Below are positions 34,799 through 42,779 of a DNA stretch of 64,000 bases, piece by piece. Source of the DNA: Oscillospiraceae bacterium (lineage in GTDB: Bacteria; Bacillota; Clostridia; Oscillospirales; Oscillospiraceae); contig JAFTGD010000043.1 of assembly GCA_017458065.1 (NCBI GenBank), positions 1 through 64,000 on the forward strand, read 5' to 3'. Every line of letters starts with the position of its first letter. The stretch's first letter is position 1. The notes beneath the pieces were generated by a model that saw only the letters and a program-made list of their open reading frames with translations, was not told where the DNA came from and ran no database searches. The position numbers were made by a program, and so were the translations under genes.

Positions 34799-36178
34799 AT
34801 GCTCGAACTATCACCGAAAACCAATCTTCTGGAAGAGAACGACTATCGCTACTCTCTGCAGGATGTCAAGGACCCGGTCCTGTACCGGGATGTCTATAAT
34901 TATGAGGAGATCCCCAAGGTGGCCTTCAACCACCGGCGTGTGCCGATGGCGATGCCGGAGGATATCTGGATCACCGACACCTCCTTCCGCGACGGCCAGC
35001 AAGCGTTCCATCCCTACACGCCGGAACAGATCGAGACGCTGTTCAAGCTGATGTCCAGGCTGGGCGGCCCCTACGGGATCATCCGCCAGACGGAGTTTTT
35101 CATCTATTCCAAGCGCGACCGGGAGGCGATCGAACGCTGCCGAGACCTGGGACTCCGTTTCCCTGAGATCACGACCTGGATCCGCGCCAGCCGCGAAGAC
35201 TTTAAGGCGGTCAGGGACCTCGGCATCCGGGAGACCGGCATTCTTGTCTCCTGCAGCGACTATCATATCTTCAAGAAGCTCAAAAAGACGCGCCGCGAGG
35301 CGATGGAGATGTACCTCGCCACCGTGAAGGACGCCTTCGAGGCGGGCGTCATGCCCCGCTGCCATCTGGAGGATGTGACAAGAGCGGACTTCTACGGCTT
35401 TGTGGTGCCCTTTGTCAACGAGCTGATGAAGCTCTCCGACGAGGCCGGGATCCCGGTCCGGATCCGTGCCTGCGACACCATGGGCTACGGCGTGCCCTAT
35501 ACCGAGGTCGCGCTGCCCCGCAGCGTCCCCGGCATCATCTACGGCCTGCAGCATTACTCCGGCGTACAGAGCGAGAATCTGGAGTGGCACGGTCACAACG
35601 ACTTCTACAAAGCGGTGGCCAACGCCGCGACGGCGTGGCTCTACGGCGCCAGCGGCGTCAACTGCACGCTGCTCGGCATCGGCGAGCGCACCGGCAACGT
35701 ACCGCTGGAGGCGATGGTGATGGAATACGCCTCGCTGCGTGGATCATTGGACGGTATGGACCCCACCGTGATCACGGAGATCGCGGATTACTACAAGAAC
35801 GAGATCGGCTATCCCATCCCGCCGATGACGCCCTTTGTGGGGCGCAACTTCAACGTCACCCGCGCCGGCATCCACGCAGACGGTCTGCTGAAGGACGAGG
35901 AGATTTACAATATTTTTGACACCGGCAGGATCCTGAAACGCCCCGCCTCCGTAGCCATCGGCAAGAACTCCGGCCTCGCGGGCATTGCCTACTGGGTGAA
36001 CCAGAACTACGGCCTGACCGGCGAGCTGGAGCTCGACAAGCAGAGTCCCCTGGTGGTCAAGCTCAAGGAGTGGGTTGACAGCCAGTATGAGGACGGGCGT
36101 ACGGCATCCCTCTCCAATGAAGAGCTGGAGGGCAAGATCAGCGAGCTCTCCGGCGGCGTGCTGAAGAGTATTTTATAA
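34799..36178 (+). CDS. Re-type citrate synthase (HMGL-like; 2-isopropylmalate synthase family)
   Basis: 459 residues. TIM-barrel acyl-CoA lyase motifs: DTSFRDGQQ (metal/catalytic Arg-Asp), CHLEDVTRADFYGFVVPF, RACDTMGYGVPY and EWHGHNDFYKAVANAATAWLYGASGVNCTLLGIGERTGN. The wording of these blocks agrees with clostridial citrate (Re)-synthases rather than with true isopropylmalate or homocitrate synthases. It condenses acetyl-CoA and oxaloacetate to citrate, opening the oxidative branch to 2-oxoglutarate. The neighbouring isocitrate dehydrogenase supports this. No aconitase is in the window. Alternative: homocitrate or isopropylmalate synthase. Confidence 0.82.
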   Translation: MLELSPKTNLLEENDYRYSLQDVKDPVLYRDVYNYEEIPKVAFNHRRVPMAMPEDIWITDTSFRDGQQAFHPYTPEQIETLFKLMSRLGGPYGIIRQTEFFIYSKRDREAIERCRDLGLRFPEITTWIRASREDFKAVRDLGIRETGILVSCSDYHIFKKLKKTRREAMEMYLATVKDAFEAGVMPRCHLEDVTRADFYGFVVPFVNELMKLSDEAGIPVRIRACDTMGYGVPYTEVALPRSVPGIIYGLQHYSGVQSENLEWHGHNDFYKAVANAATAWLYGASGVNCTLLGIGERTGNVPLEAMVMEYASLRGSLDGMDPTVITEIADYYKNEIGYPIPPMTPFVGRNFNVTRAGIHADGLLKDEEIYNIFDTGRILKRPASVAIGKNSGLAGIAYWVNQNYGLTGELELDKQSPLVVKLKEWVDSQYEDGRTASLSNEELEGKISELSGGVLKSIL

Positions 36179-36217
36179 GTCGATACGGAGAATTTAAAAC
36201 CGTATTTCCGCTTTTCC

Positions 36218-36289
36218 TCGATTGAAAACCCAGCGAAGCGGATTTCAATCGAAAGGTGACGAGCATCGCAGTGAGCGAGCTTTCGTCAC
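36218..36289 (+). repeat. Two inverted repeats between citrate synthase and GntR genes
   Basis: TCGATTGAAA / TTTCAATCGA (36218-36227 / 36243-36252, 10 bp, 15-nt loop) followed by GTGACGA / TCGTCAC (36256-36262 / 36283-36289). A direct repeat CGATACGGAGA brackets the region (36181 and 36308). No T-run follows, so these are RNA structures or binding sites rather than a terminator. Confidence 0.6.
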
Positions 36290-36330
36290 GCCTGACGGAA
36301 GCGAGACGATACGGAGATTGCGAGGAGCAT

Positions 36331-36981
36331 ATGGAACACAGAAGCATTTCGATAGCGGACCAGATTTTTGACCAGCTGGAGCGGGAGATCCTCGCGGGCA
36401 AATATGCCCGGGGAGAAGTGCTCAGCGAGCTTGGACTCTCCAAGGCGCTGGGAGTGAGCAGAACGCCGATTCGCGAGGCGATCCGCCGTCTGGAGCAGGA
36501 GGACTTTCTGGAGGAGAGCGGACGCGGTGCGGTCGTCGTCGGCATCACCAGAGAGGACATGGAAGATATGTATGAGATCCGTCTGGAGACAGAAGGAAAG
36601 GCCGCCCGCCGGGCAGCGCAGAACGTCACGGACGAGCAGCTTGCCGCCATGCGGGACGTGCTTGATCTGCAGCGCTTTTACTGCGAGAAGAGCGGGGAAA
36701 ATAGCTCCGACCAGATCAAGAATCAGGATTCCGAGTTTCATCAGCTGTTCTACCGCAGCACCGGGAGCAAGTCCTATTACAACACCCTCTGCGCGCTACA
36801 CAAGCGCATGACCAAGTTCCGCAAGGCCTCGGTCTCGAAGAAGAGCCGCGCTCTGCAGTCGCTGGAAGAGCACGAGGCGATCTACGCCGCGCTGGCGGCG
36901 CATGACCCGGACCGGGCGGAGCAGGCGGCGCTCACACATGTGTGCAACGCCAGAGCGAGAATGCAGCAGATGGAGGTTTGA
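36331..36981 (+). CDS. GntR-family regulator (FCD effector domain)
   Basis: 216 residues from ATG 36331, chosen because GAGGAG lies just upstream; the longer frame has no ribosome site and overlaps the inverted repeats. N-terminal GntR wHTH (IADQIFDQLEREILAGKYARGEVLSELGLSKALGVSRTPIREAIRRLEQEDFLEE), then an all-helical FCD domain with metal-ligand-like residues (DSEFHQLFY, LEEHEAIYAAL, THV). Located between citrate synthase and isocitrate dehydrogenase genes, it probably senses a di- or tricarboxylate and controls this cluster. Confidence 0.9.
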   Translation: MEHRSISIADQIFDQLEREILAGKYARGEVLSELGLSKALGVSRTPIREAIRRLEQEDFLEESGRGAVVVGITREDMEDMYEIRLETEGKAARRAAQNVTDEQLAAMRDVLDLQRFYCEKSGENSSDQIKNQDSEFHQLFYRSTGSKSYYNTLCALHKRMTKFRKASVSKKSRALQSLEEHEAIYAALAAHDPDRAEQAALTHVCNARARMQQMEV

Positions 36982-36984
36982 ACG

Positions 36985-38124
36985 ATGGAAAACGAGATCA
37001 GAAACGCGGTATCGCAGTTTGAATCCCTTCTGCGTCAGCAGCTGCAGCGCCAGGAGCGTATGGAACAGAACGCCGCGGCCAAGGATTTTGCAAACATGGA
37101 GACCATCACCGTCGGGCTCATCGACGGCGACGGTATCGGCCCAATCATCATGGAGCAGGCAAAGCGCGTGCTGGAAAAACTTGTTGCCGATGAGATCAAA
37201 GACGGCAGGGTGGTCCTGAAGCAGATCGACGGCCTCACGATCGAAAACCGCCTTGCCCTCGGGAAAGCGGTTCCGGACGAGGTGCTTGCGGCGATCAAGA
37301 CCTGCGACGTCCTGCTGAAGGGCCCCACAACCACCCCGAAGGGCGGGACCATGGAGAGCGCCAATGTGACGCTGCGGCGGGAGCTGGATCTCTATGCCAA
37401 TGTCCGGCCCGTGGCGGTACCGGAGGAGGGGATCGACTGGATCTTCTTCCGGGAGAACACCGAAGGCGAATACGCCCTAGGCAGCAAGGGCGTGGAGCTG
37501 CCCGGCAAGCTCACGATGGATTTCAAGGTGACGACTGACGCCGGGACACGCCGGATTGCGAAGATGGCCTTTGATTACGCCAGGGCCAACGGGAAGACCA
37601 ATGTCGCTATCGTGACCAAGGCCAACATCATGAAAAAGACCGACGGCATGTTCTCCCGCATTGCTCATGAGGTCGCGGCGGAGTATCCGGAGATCACGGC
37701 GGACGACTGGTATATCGACATCATGACCGCAAACCTCGTGAATCCCGCCGTTCGGAACAAGTTCCAGGTCTTTCTGCTGCCCAATCTCTACGGAGACATC
37801 ATCACCGATGAGGCGGCCCAGATCCAGGGCGGTGTCGGCACCGCCGGCAGCGCCAATATCGGCGGTCAGTACGCCATGTTCGAGGCCATCCACGGCTCCG
37901 CGCCCCGGAAGATCGAGGCGGGGGAAGGGGACTATGCCAATCCCGCCAGCATCCTGAAGGCGGCCGAGCTGATGCTGCGGCATATCGCCATGACGGAGAA
38001 AGCGGATCGGTTGGCCGCAGCGCTCAGCGTCTGCATGGAGACCGAGCGGCGCGTAGTCGTCACCGGCCACCAGGACGGCGCCACCTGCCGTGCCTTTACC
38101 GATTACCTGCTGGAAAAGCTGTGA
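36985..38124 (+). CDS. NAD-type isocitrate/isopropylmalate-family dehydrogenase
   Basis: 379 residues. After a ~35-residue Gln-rich N-terminal extension the beta-decarboxylating dehydrogenase core follows: VGLIDGDGIGPIIMEQA, the substrate loop GTMESANVTLRRELDLYANVRPV, FFRENTEGEYALGSKGVEL, the Lys in VTKANIMKKTDGMF, and the Mg2+/cofactor segment LYGDIITDEAAQIQGGVGTAGSANIG...EAIHGSAPRKI. With the Re-citrate synthase it would yield 2-oxoglutarate for glutamate synthesis. Three bases after the GntR stop. The extension is unusual for the family. Tartrate or isopropylmalate dehydrogenase remains possible. Confidence 0.85.
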   Translation: MENEIRNAVSQFESLLRQQLQRQERMEQNAAAKDFANMETITVGLIDGDGIGPIIMEQAKRVLEKLVADEIKDGRVVLKQIDGLTIENRLALGKAVPDEVLAAIKTCDVLLKGPTTTPKGGTMESANVTLRRELDLYANVRPVAVPEEGIDWIFFRENTEGEYALGSKGVELPGKLTMDFKVTTDAGTRRIAKMAFDYARANGKTNVAIVTKANIMKKTDGMFSRIAHEVAAEYPEITADDWYIDIMTANLVNPAVRNKFQVFLLPNLYGDIITDEAAQIQGGVGTAGSANIGGQYAMFEAIHGSAPRKIEAGEGDYANPASILKAAELMLRHIAMTEKADRLAAALSVCMETERRVVVTGHQDGATCRAFTDYLLEKL

Positions 38125-38147
38125 CCGAAGCATATCATATGCCAGCC

Positions 38148-38185
38148 AAAAATGCCGTGTGGACCAAAGCTCACACGGCGTTTTT
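38148..38185. terminator. Terminator after the dehydrogenase gene
   Basis: 14-bp perfect inverted repeat (38148-38161 / 38172-38185) with A-run and T-run flanks. Confidence 0.92.
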
Positions 38186-38213
38186 GACAATCTCGATAAA
38201 GTCCTGCGCAGCA

Positions 38214-38250
38214 TAAACATAGGCTGTAATATAACAATAGCCTATGTTTA
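38214..38250. repeat. 12-bp inverted repeat in a 400-bp gap
   Basis: TAAACATAGGCT / AGCCTATGTTTA (38214-38225 / 38239-38250), 13-nt spacer. The gap 38186-38527 is AT-rich compared with its surroundings, holds this repeat and the antitoxin promoter, and shows no convincing gene (only a 20-codon frame at 38319). It looks like foreign or relic DNA. Confidence 0.7.
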
Positions 38251-38377
38251 ATTGAATTATAACGGTTATTGATCGGCTGTTTAGCACGTAATCGTATGGA
38301 ACAGAACAGGAGCTGCTTATGGAAAAGCATGATATAACCGCAGAAATGAGGAGGAAAGCGTTTGATATAAACAGAAA

Positions 38378-38469
38378 TTGACAAAAAAAAGCTCATATGA
38401 TACTATAAAAACCTATAAAGGAATTTGAAACCTATAAAAACCTATAAAAGAATATAAAACCTATAAAAG
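38378..38469 (+). promoter_or_regulatory. Promoter and CCTATAAA direct repeats upstream of the antitoxin gene
   Basis: TTGACA (38378-38383), 17-bp spacer, TACTAT (38401-38406), followed by five copies of (AC)CTATAAA(A) between 38403 and 38469 at irregular 10-28 bp spacing. Iterated sites in an antitoxin leader are typical of operators for autoregulation. Confidence 0.65.
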
Positions 38470-38527
38470 CAGAGATGTCGCTGTGAATAATATCTGATAT
38501 GACCCTCTCACGGAAGGAGGCTTTCTT

Positions 38528-38770
38528 ATGAGTACATTGGAAGCGACTGTATCCATGCTCGAAGCAATGCCAGAAGATGCAAGGATTCAAGTTTTAGAGT
38601 TTACACAGGCTCTTTTTACATCTTACAGACCGTCTAATCCATTCAAACCCCTGACGGTTCAGGAAGTTCTTTCAGATTTAAAGGTTTCCCGCGAACAGAT
38701 TCAGAACGCCGAGGGTATGAATATGAAAGATGCCCTGAATAGCATGGGAAGACAGCATGGATTTATTTGA
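38528..38770 (+). CDS. Antitoxin of a ParE/RelE-type toxin-antitoxin pair
   Basis: 80 residues, GGAAGGAGG upstream. The pattern (TVSMLEAMPEDARIQVLEFTQALFTSYRPSNPFKPLTVQEVLSDLKVSREQIQNAEGMNMKDALNSMGRQHGFI) is that of small antitoxins encoded just before RelE/ParE toxins in gut Firmicutes: a helical N-terminal half and a flexible C-terminal toxin-binding segment. The following toxin frame overlaps its 3' end but is truncated. Assignment is by pattern and context. Confidence 0.75.
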   Translation: MSTLEATVSMLEAMPEDARIQVLEFTQALFTSYRPSNPFKPLTVQEVLSDLKVSREQIQNAEGMNMKDALNSMGRQHGFI

Positions 38771-38840
38771 TGTTGTTATTACTCCGTATGCATACGGGCA
38801 ACTTGGAAACTATGTCGATTTCATACAAACAACATTGTAA
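38757..38840 (+). pseudogene. Truncated RelE/ParE-family toxin remnant
   Basis: Starts 14 bp before the antitoxin stop, as toxins of this type do, and begins MDLFDVVITPYAYGQL, the usual N-terminus of the family, but reaches a stop after 27 codons where a full toxin has ~100. Nothing resembling the rest of the toxin is found in any frame up to the next gene at 38935, so the 3' part has been deleted. Confidence 0.72.
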
Positions 38841-38934
38841 AGCGGCCGTCCCGGAATCCATCTCATCAGGTTCCGAGGCGGTTCCGTTTGGTATCAATAT
38901 CTGCATTCAATGAAATCGGATGGAAAGAGGACAA

Positions 38935-39714
38935 ATGGGAAGAAAGAGATATCTGTTTTTTGACATTGACGGAACCCTGCTGGCGGGAGGGCCTCTGGGC
39001 TATGTCCCGGAATCCACCAAGCTTGCTGTGAAGAAGCTGAAGGAAGCAGGTCACTTCCTCGCCATCGCGACGGGAAGAGCGCAGTTTATGGGCGCGCCGT
39101 ATATGCAGCTGCTCGGGATGGAGAACATGGTCAGCGACGGCGGCAACGGCATCACCATCGACGGCGAGCTGATCGGGATTGAACCGCTGAACAAAGCGGA
39201 CGTGGTCGCGCTGGTACGGGAGTGTGAAGAGAGAGGCTTCCCCTGGGGCCTTGCGGTGGACAACAGCGATGTCCGTCTGGTACCGGATGGGCGCTTCTAT
39301 GAGGCGACGCACGACAATTATATCAAGTGCCGCATCGTCCCCGGGCTCGACCCGGAGGATCAGGAGATCATCTACAAGGCCTATGTGGTCTGCAGGGAAC
39401 CGGAGGAGTATACGCTGGAGTCGCTGAAAAAGCTGCCCTGGTGCCGGTATATGCCGGAGTACTTCTTCGTGGAGCCGACGGAAAAAGCCGTCGGCATCCG
39501 GCGGATGATGGACTATTACCACGCGGACTACAGCGACGCCATCGTATTCGGCGACGGCGCCAACGACCTTACGATGTTTACGGACGACTGGACCAAGGTC
39601 GCCATGGGCAACGCCATCCCGGAACTGAAGGCAAAGGCGGACTATGTCACGACCGATGTGGATCAGGACGGCATCTACAACGCCTGTCTGGCGCTGGGCC
39701 TGTTTGAAGAATAA
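38935..39714 (+). CDS. HAD-superfamily hydrolase, Cof type (IIB)
   Basis: 259 residues from ATG 38935 (AGAGGA upstream). All HAD motifs are intact: FFDIDGTLL, LAIATGR, the Lys of the VEPTEKAVGIRRM segment, and GDGANDLTMF. The C2-type cap identifies the Cof-like subfamily of sugar-phosphate and nucleotide phosphatases. It contrasts with the inactivated HAD domain at 10407. Substrate unknown. Confidence 0.92.
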   Translation: MGRKRYLFFDIDGTLLAGGPLGYVPESTKLAVKKLKEAGHFLAIATGRAQFMGAPYMQLLGMENMVSDGGNGITIDGELIGIEPLNKADVVALVRECEERGFPWGLAVDNSDVRLVPDGRFYEATHDNYIKCRIVPGLDPEDQEIIYKAYVVCREPEEYTLESLKKLPWCRYMPEYFFVEPTEKAVGIRRMMDYYHADYSDAIVFGDGANDLTMFTDDWTKVAMGNAIPELKAKADYVTTDVDQDGIYNACLALGLFEE

Positions 39715-39722
39715 GCAGAAAA

Positions 39723-39771
39723 ACAGGAGCGGACCCGTGTATCCGAAAAAGGTACACGGGTCCGCTCCTGT
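39723..39771 (-). terminator. Terminator of the TrpXYZ-like ABC operon
   Basis: Perfect 19-bp inverted repeat (39723-39741 / 39753-39771); on the minus strand it is followed by TTTT, directly after the ATPase gene. It also faces the convergent HAD gene. Confidence 0.88.
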
Positions 39772-39791
39772 ATGCGAAGCCGGGGCCAATG

Positions 39792-40586
39792 TCAGGACAG
39801 CAGGACCGAATCGGTCTCCATCGGGGTGCCGGCGAGAGCGGCGAACTTGTCGATCAGCTCCCGGCGGGTCAGGTGCTTTTTCTCTTCGCCGCGGACGTCG
39901 AGGATGATCTGGCCCTCATTCATCATGATCAGCCGGTTACCGTGCTGGATGGCGTCGGTCATGTTGTGGGTGATCATGAGGGTGGTCAGGTTGTGCTCCG
40001 AGACGATCTTGTCGGAGAGCTCCAGCACTTTGGCCGCCGTCGCGGGGTCAAGCGCCGCGGTGTGCTCGTCCAGCAGCAGCAGCTTCGGCTCGCGGAGGGA
40101 GGCCATCAGCAGCGTGACCGCCTGGCGCTGCCCGCCGGAGAGCAGACCGACTCTGGCGGTCATGCGGTCTTCCAGACCGAGGCCGAGCGTCTTCAGACGC
40201 TCGCGATATTCCTCACGCTCGTCCCTGGTCACGCCCCAGCTGAGCCCGCGTTTCTGGCCGCGCCGTTTTGCCAGGGCCAGGTTTTCCTCCAGCTGCATGT
40301 TCGGGGCGGTTCCCATCATCGGGTCCTGGAACACGCGGCCGATCAGGAAGGCGCGCTTGTGCTCGGGCAGGGGAGTGAGGTCGTGGCCGTCCAGTTCGAT
40401 CCGTCCCTCATCCACCGGCCAGACGCCGGCGATGGCGTTGAGCATGGTGGATTTGCCGGCGCCGTTGCCGCCGATGACGGTGACAAAGTCGCCCGGATCC
40501 AGGTGCAGGGAGAGCTTGTTGAGTGCGCGCTTCTCGTTGACGGTGCCGGGATTGAAGGTCTTGCTGATTTCACGGATGTCAAGCAT
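39792..40586 (-). CDS. TrpZ-like ABC transporter ATP-binding protein
   Basis: 264 residues from ATG 40586 (GGGGCG/AAGG upstream; a longer frame would overlap the permease fully). Walker A VIGGNGAGKSTMLNAIAG, Q-loop VFQDPMMG, signature LLSGGQRQAVTLLMA, Walker B LLLLDEHTAALDPA, H-loop MITHNM. The DEHTAALDP wording is typical of the ATPases that pair with TrpX/TrpY (PF04392-type) importers. Start overlaps the permease stop by 8 bp. Confidence 0.92.
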   Translation of the reverse strand: MLDIREISKTFNPGTVNEKRALNKLSLHLDPGDFVTVIGGNGAGKSTMLNAIAGVWPVDEGRIELDGHDLTPLPEHKRAFLIGRVFQDPMMGTAPNMQLEENLALAKRRGQKRGLSWGVTRDEREEYRERLKTLGLGLEDRMTARVGLLSGGQRQAVTLLMASLREPKLLLLDEHTAALDPATAAKVLELSDKIVSEHNLTTLMITHNMTDAIQHGNRLIMMNEGQIILDVRGEEKKHLTRRELIDKFAALAGTPMETDSVLLS

Positions 40587-41526
40587 CTTTCTTCGCCCCT
40601 TTCCTGAATTTGCTGAAGGAGCTGATCCGCTGGCCGCGCAGATAGGGGATCGCGAGGAAGACGGCGACAATGACAGCGGTGAAGAGCTTCAGGTCGTTGG
40701 AGTTGAGCTTCAGCCAGAGGACGATGATGATCACCAGATAGTAGATCACGCCGCCGATGACCACAAAGGTCATGATGCCGAAGAAGTTCAGATGCTTGCC
40801 GAGCAGGGCGTTGCCGATCACTTCGCCGATGATGACCGCAGCGAGACCGATGACAATGGCGCCGCGGCCCATGTTGATATCCGCAAAGCCCTGATACTGG
40901 CTCATGAGTCCCCCGGACAGCGCAACAACGCCGTTGGAGAGCGAGAGCCCGAGCAGCTTCATGCTGTTGATGTTGATGCCCAGAGCGCGGCTCATGGCGG
41001 GGTTGTTGCCGGTGGCGCGGATGGCGGAGCCCTGTTCGGTGCCGAAGTACCAGTAGAAAAGGATGATCAGGGCCAGAGCAATCAGCGCCGCTGTCAGGAT
41101 GGCCATGGGGATGTTGCGGGAGGTCAGCAGCAGATGATACTTATCCACGCTGACAGCCTTGTTGGCGGACATGCCCATGATGCGGAGGTTGATGGAGTAC
41201 AGCGACAGCTGCGTCAGGATCCCGGCCAGGATCGCGGGGATGCCGAGCTTTGTGTGCAGCAGGCCGGTGATGAATCCCGCCAGCATGCCGATGACAACGG
41301 CGACAAGGAGCGCCGCCCAGGCGGGCCATCCGCCGAGGATCAGCATAACCGTGACGGCTCCGCCCGTGGTGAACGAGCCGTCGACCGTCAGGTCGGCGAC
41401 GTCCAGCAGACGGAAAGTGATGTAAACGCCCAGCGCCATCAGACCCCAGATCAGACCCTGGGAGACACCGCCCGGCATGTTTTTGACGAGTTTTAAAACG
41501 TTAAGGGAAGCAAAATACGCACTCAC
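40579..41526 (-). CDS. TrpY-like ABC transporter permease
   Basis: 315 residues, about nine hydrophobic helices of the BPD_transp_2 family (GLIWGLMALGVYITFRLLDVADLTVDGSFTTGGAV, GTEQGSAIRATGNNPAMSRALGININSMKLLGLSLSNGVVALSGGLMSQYQGFADINMGRG). This wording is characteristic of the permease class that works with PF04392 binding proteins. Forms the channel for the substrate delivered by the next gene product. Confidence 0.92.
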   Translation of the reverse strand: MSAYFASLNVLKLVKNMPGGVSQGLIWGLMALGVYITFRLLDVADLTVDGSFTTGGAVTVMLILGGWPAWAALLVAVVIGMLAGFITGLLHTKLGIPAILAGILTQLSLYSINLRIMGMSANKAVSVDKYHLLLTSRNIPMAILTAALIALALIILFYWYFGTEQGSAIRATGNNPAMSRALGININSMKLLGLSLSNGVVALSGGLMSQYQGFADINMGRGAIVIGLAAVIIGEVIGNALLGKHLNFFGIMTFVVIGGVIYYLVIIIVLWLKLNSNDLKLFTAVIVAVFLAIPYLRGQRISSFSKFRKGAKKDA

Positions 41527-41551
41527 AAAAGGAGCTCCTTCCTGTCAGAAC

Positions 41552-41579
41552 GCCCGCTCCCGCAGAGAGGGGAGCGGGC
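41552..41579 (-). repeat. Intercistronic hairpin between binding-protein and permease genes
   Basis: 10-bp GC-only stem GCCCGCTCCC / GGGAGCGGGC (41552-41561 / 41570-41579) with no T-run on the minus strand; same position relative to the genes as at 25181 and 47388. Confidence 0.78.
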
Positions 41580-41608
41580 TGTATCATTGCTGGGGGAGAG
41601 GAGGAAGA

Positions 41609-42571
41609 TCAGTCTTCGACCTCGATGGCGATATAGTCCTCGGGAACCGTGATGCCGAGGGCCTCGCAGTTGGCGGCGTTGTACTCCTTGACAAACTCGG
41701 GGGCATACTCGATCGGCATGGCGGAGACGTCCGCGCCGTTGGCCAGAATCTCATAGGCCATGAGACCGGTGGCATAGCCAATGTCGTAGTAGGAGATGGA
41801 CAGGGTCACAACGCCGCAGCCGGAGCAGATGCCTTCCTCGCCGCAGACAATGGGGATGCCGGCCGGAAGCGCGATGTTGTTGATGGCCTCGGCACAGGAG
41901 GCGGCAGTGTTGTCGGTGGGGATGTAGAGGACATCGTTCTCGCCGCAGGCGGTGGTGGTGACGGCAGAGACATCGTTGGTGTCAGTGAAAGTGTAAGCGG
42001 TGACGGTGTAGCCCTTCTCCTCCAGAAGCGGGGTGATGGTCTCTACCTGGTACTTGGAGTTGGCCTCGGCGGAGCAGAAGAGGATGCCGACGGTCTTGGC
42101 ATCGGGGAAGATCTCGGCCAGCATGTCGGCCTGCCCGTCCAGAGGGGCCAGGTCGGAGGTGCCGGAGACATTAATGCCGGTGACGCCGTCAAAGTCGTCC
42201 AGGTCGAGGGCGACGCCGTACTCGGTGATGGAAGTGCCGAGAACGGGGATCTGGTTTGTGGCGGCCTGGGCAGCCTGCAGGGCCGGGGTGGCGTTGGCCA
42301 TGATCAGGTCAACCTCGTCCGAGACGAAGGTGCCGATGATGGTGGCGCAGGTGGCGGAGTCGCCGGCGGCGTTCTGGTTGGAGATCGCGACGCTGTCGCC
42401 GAGCTTCTCAGTCAGCGCGTCGATGAAGCCCTGGGTGGCGGCGTCAAGCGCGGGGTGCTGGACCAGTTGGCAGATGCCGACGTTATACTCGGCAGGAGCG
42501 GCGAAGGCAACAGCGCTCAGGCTGAGAATCAGCATGGCGGCCATGAGTACGGATGCAAGGATCTTTTTCAT
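41609..42571 (-). CDS. TrpX-like ABC transporter substrate-binding protein (ABC_sub_bind, PF04392 type)
   Basis: 320 residues from ATG 42571 (GAGGAGG upstream). Signal peptide 1-25 with cleavage AFA-AP and no lipobox cysteine. The mature protein follows the PF04392 pattern: VGICQLVQHPALDAATQGFIDAL, IGTFVSDEVDLIMANATPALQAAQAATNQIPVLGTSITEYGVAL, VGILFCSAEANSKYQVE, DVLYIPTDNTAASCAEAINNIALPAGIPIVCGEEGIC, LSISYYDIGYATGLMAYEIL. Relatives are predicted tryptophan importers. The Tyr/Phe leader peptide upstream argues for an aromatic amino acid here. Confidence 0.92.
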   Translation of the reverse strand: MKKILASVLMAAMLILSLSAVAFAAPAEYNVGICQLVQHPALDAATQGFIDALTEKLGDSVAISNQNAAGDSATCATIIGTFVSDEVDLIMANATPALQAAQAATNQIPVLGTSITEYGVALDLDDFDGVTGINVSGTSDLAPLDGQADMLAEIFPDAKTVGILFCSAEANSKYQVETITPLLEEKGYTVTAYTFTDTNDVSAVTTTACGENDVLYIPTDNTAASCAEAINNIALPAGIPIVCGEEGICSGCGVVTLSISYYDIGYATGLMAYEILANGADVSAMPIEYAPEFVKEYNAANCEALGITVPEDYIAIEVED

Positions 42572-42614
42572 TTGAGTTTCCTCCTCAAGTATTTTTGGTT
42601 CAGCGACAGACGTG

Positions 42615-42643
42615 AAAAAAACCGCCCGGAGAAGTCCGTGCGG
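42615..42643 (-). terminator. Attenuator terminator in the leader of the TrpXYZ-like operon
   Basis: On the minus strand CCGCACGG-ACTTCT-CCGGGCGG (one mismatch) followed by seven T, 44 bp before the binding-protein start and 46 bp after the leader-peptide stop. The loop ACTTCT is complementary to two upstream AGAAGT segments (42682-42687 and 42667-42672), which gives a candidate antiterminator pairing. Confidence 0.82.
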
Positions 42644-42688
42644 CTCAATCACTTATCAAAACGAAAACTTCTGCAGCACAAACTTCTA

Positions 42689-42751
42689 TTACTTTGTCTT
42701 TCTAAAGTAATAGCGGAAATCGTATGCAGCTGCAAAAGAAAGGGCTTTCAT
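42689..42751 (-). CDS. Tyr/Phe-rich leader peptide (20 aa)
   Basis: A 20-codon frame on the minus strand with a GGGAGG ribosome site (42758-42763) 6 bp before the ATG. Three Tyr and three Phe codons are present, with the cluster FRYYF near the end; no Trp or His. The region coding for this cluster forms an 8-bp hairpin ATTACTTT / AAAGTAAT covering the stop. It lies between the promoter and the attenuator terminator, the classical design of pheL/trpL-type transcription attenuation. Confidence 0.78.
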   Translation of the reverse strand: MKALSFAAAYDFRYYFRKTK

Positions 42752-42779
42752 AAAACGCCTCCCGTTGAAACTGATGCAC

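Noticed and set aside
36256..36331. Longer N-terminus for the GntR regulator
   Set aside because: The extra 25 residues would be encoded by the inverted-repeat region and have no ribosome site, while ATG 36331 follows GAGGAG and begins exactly at the normal GntR N-terminus.
38319..38381. 20-codon frame with a ribosome-site-like AGGAG upstream
   Set aside because: It ends within the antitoxin promoter, has no coding character beyond chance and no relation to a terminator, so it was not called as a leader peptide or gene.
38403..38469. CCTATAAA repeats as a possible CRISPR array
   Set aside because: The repeat unit is only ~8-10 bp, spacing is irregular (10-28 bp) and no cas gene is near; operator iterons for the antitoxin are the better reading.
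42572..42779. T-box or tryptophan riboswitch in front of the TrpX-like gene
   Set aside because: No T-box bulge sequence (UGGN followed by the AGGGUGGNACCGCG type antiterminator) is present; the leader peptide plus terminator explains the region.
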